From contig JAFYAZ010000026.1 in assembly GCA_017540455.1 (NCBI GenBank), positions 1-53,635 on the forward strand: 53,635 nucleotides of DNA. The letters are read 5' to 3'. A model generated the notes under the pieces. It was not told the DNA's origin and ran no database searches. It saw nothing but the letters and a program-made list of their open reading frames with translations. Shown here piece by piece: positions 52,377 through 53,635 of this stretch; within the stretch, counting starts at the first letter, position 1; each line of letters starts with the position of its first letter. The translations under genes and the position numbers were made by a program. The stretch comes from Bacilli bacterium (GTDB lineage Bacteria > Bacillota_I > Bacilli_A > RFN20 > CAG-826).

Positions 52377-52382
52377 ATTATA
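52377..52382 (-). promoter_or_regulatory. -10 element of the small membrane peptide / ruvAB unit
   Basis: A perfect TATAAT on the minus strand, six bases from ATG 52370. It would start a transcript covering the peptide gene, ruvA and ruvB. Confidence 0.65.
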
Positions 52383-52398
52383 CAGGAAATTATGATGG

Positions 52399-52412
52399 CT
52401 TGATATATCAAG
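52399..52412. repeat. Palindrome overlapping the obgE stop
   Basis: CTTGATATATCAAG, 14 bp, perfectly self-complementary, about 20 bp upstream of the -10 at 52377-52382. It could be an operator for the ruvAB unit or a weak hairpin ending obgE; no T run is seen. Confidence 0.4.
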
Positions 52413-53635
52413 TCGTGTAATCGAAGACGAAATCGTTGATCTGAACTTTATCGCCATCCTGGGCGCCGACTTCCTCGAGTCTTTGCTCGATGCCGATGTT
52501 ATCAAGATAACGGATAAGACGGACGATGCCTTCATCGGTTGTCGTGTTGATGAGGGCGGCGTCGCGTTCGACTTTCTCGCCTTTGATGATCCAGCCGTTT
52601 TCGCCACGGAGAATCTGATAATCGGATTTTCCTTCGATCTCGCGGGCATCATAGACCTTCATCTTGGTGGTCTCGTTGACGCCTTTGATTGGGAATTCCG
52701 GAGTAGCTTCGATGAGTTCGATGGCTTTCTTGAGAAGCCTATCGACGCCTTCGTGGGTAAGGCTCGATAAAGCGATGGATTCGAATCCGAGTTTCTTGTC
52801 GAATTCTTTCTTGAGGTCTTCCGCCCCTTCCATATCCATCATGGAAGCAACGACGATCTGAGGACGCTGCTCCAAGAAAGCGTTATAGGCTTTGAGTTCT
52901 TCGTTTATGGCAAGGTAGTCCCGGTATGGATCTCTTTCGCCAGACATGGAAACGAGATGGATGAGAATCCTTGTTCTTTCGATGTGGCGTAAGAATTGGA
53001 TACCTAAACCTTTACCTTCATGAGCGCCTTTAATAAGGCCTGGCATATCGGCGAGGACAAAACTTCTGCCGTCTTTGAGATAGCAAACGCCAAGGTTTGG
53101 GACCAAGGTGGTGAATGGGTAATCTGCTGTTGGGACGTTGGCTTTGCTAACGACATTAAGGAAAGTCGATTTGCCAACGCTTGGGAAACCGATCAAACCG
53201 GCATCGGCTAAAAGCTTGAGTTCAAGGATGAGTCTCTTCTTTTCGCCCGGGTGTCCGTTTTCGGCGATGCGTGGGATTCTATGGCGGGATGATTTGAAGC
53301 AAGCGTTGCCTCTTCCGCCACGTCCGCCTTTGGCGACAAGGACCTTCTGGCCCTCTTCTTTGATGTCGGCCAAAACACGGCCAGTCGCTTCTTCGGTGAC
53401 GATGGTGCCGACTGGGACTTCGATGGTGACGTCCTCAGCGTTATGGCCATACCTCATCGTCTTCATTCCTTTTTCACCGTCTTGAGCGATGAATGTTCTG
53501 GAATGACGGAAATTGTAAAGGTTGTTTAGGTTAGCCTTTCCAAGGAAATAGATGGAGCCACCACGGCCTCCGTTTCCTCCGTCAGGCCCGCCTTTCGCGG
53601 TGTTTTTGTCACGAAGAAAAGAGATGCAGCCATCG
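52408..53635 (-). CDS. obgE: GTPase Obg/CgtA (N-terminus outside window)
   Basis: The frame is open to the right edge, giving about 409 residues; roughly the first 25 are missing. The visible N-terminus is the glycine-rich Obg fold (GGPDGGNGGRGGSIYFLG and GGRGGRGNACFKSSRHRIPR). The G domain follows: G1 GFPSVGKSTFL, switch I PFTTLVPNLG, G3 DMPGLIKGAHEGKGLG. The C-terminal OCT domain begins near the end (MKVYDAREIEGKSDYQI). A 50S assembly and stress GTPase linked to (p)ppGpp; rsh is on the same strand 6 kb downstream. The ATG at 53466 is internal. Confidence 0.97.
   Translation of the reverse strand, partial: DGCISFLRDKNTAKGGPDGGNGGRGGSIYFLGKANLNNLYNFRHSRTFIAQDGEKGMKTMRYGHNAEDVTIEVPVGTIVTEEATGRVLADIKEEGQKVLVAKGGRGGRGNACFKSSRHRIPRIAENGHPGEKKRLILELKLLADAGLIGFPSVGKSTFLNVVSKANVPTADYPFTTLVPNLGVCYLKDGRSFVLADMPGLIKGAHEGKGLGIQFLRHIERTRILIHLVSMSGERDPYRDYLAINEELKAYNAFLEQRPQIVVASMMDMEGAEDLKKEFDKKLGFESIALSSLTHEGVDRLLKKAIELIEATPEFPIKGVNETTKMKVYDAREIEGKSDYQILRGENGWIIKGEKVERDAALINTTTDEGIVRLIRYLDNIGIEQRLEEVGAQDGDKVQINDFVFDYTT

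Noticed and set aside
1-53635. Mobile elements, CRISPR arrays, prophage, tRNA and rRNA genes
   Set aside because: None seen: no transposase, no regularly spaced repeats and no tRNA T-arm signature on either strand.

Overview
The window looks like one uninterrupted stretch of chromosome from a small-genome, low-GC Gram-positive relative (Bacilli / Mollicutes-like). The evidence is gene content and order: dnaK-dnaJ-rsmE-mtaB, ybeY-era-recO-glyS-dnaG-rpoD-trmK, yqeG-yqeH-yhbY-nadD-yqeK-rsfS, xseA-xseB, ruvA-ruvB and a joined secDF, with NadD fused to YqeK. TGA is used as a stop (for example trmK and obgE) and TGG for Trp, so this is the standard bacterial code, not the Mycoplasma code. Isoprenoids come from the MEP route (dxs, ispG, ispH are all here). 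An uncultured gut-type Bacilli lineage such as RF39/RFN20 would fit, but that placement is inference.

Layout. 1-5.1 kb: end of dnaK, dnaJ, a zinc-ribbon/TM2 membrane protein, rsmE, an unknown gene, mtaB. 5.2-9.1 kb: rpmF, a GT4 glycolipid-type glycosyltransferase facing a GT2 enzyme, rpsU, and a C39-peptidase-like membrane protein with no ATPase. 9.1-16.8 kb: ybeY-era-recO, then glyS, dnaG, rpoD, trmK. 16.9-21.2 kb: ispH (-), a DEAD-box helicase, ispG (-), rpmG, a metallo-beta-lactamase-fold hydrolase. 21.2-23.7 kb: efp, yneF, a candidate structured non-coding RNA, a small membrane protein, plsY (-). 23.8-31.8 kb: parE-parC and the ribosome-assembly/NAD run yqeG to rsfS. 31.8-32.5 kb: an AT-rich gap holding a dif-like site. 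32.5-53.6 kb: every gene is on the minus strand: xerD, dinB, dxs, xseB, xseA, nusB, an Asp23 protein, tkt, aspS, hisS, rsh, recJ, secDF, ruvB, ruvA, a 31-residue membrane peptide and obgE (cut by the window end).

The strongest large-scale signal is that genes run mainly rightward up to 31.8 kb and only leftward after 32.5 kb. The gap between them has a 28-bp XerC/XerD-type dif site, and a Xer recombinase gene starts beside it. Together these indicate the replication terminus.

A second theme is transcription and translation starts. About a dozen genes at the head of transcription units have a -10 hexamer (often with an upstream TGn) ending only 6-9 nt before the start codon and no Shine-Dalgarno sequence, which predicts leaderless mRNAs. 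Internal operon genes and several translation genes keep ordinary AGGAG sites. The third is an unannotated, highly structured RNA at about 22.12-22.38 kb. It has its own promoter, and one hairpin loop repeats the 16S anti-Shine-Dalgarno sequence. Several proteins also depart from their families: SecDF without the proton-relay motifs, EF-P without the PGKG loop, and HisRS with a natural His/Cys-rich tail. No insertion sequences, prophage, CRISPR arrays, tRNAs or rRNAs were seen.
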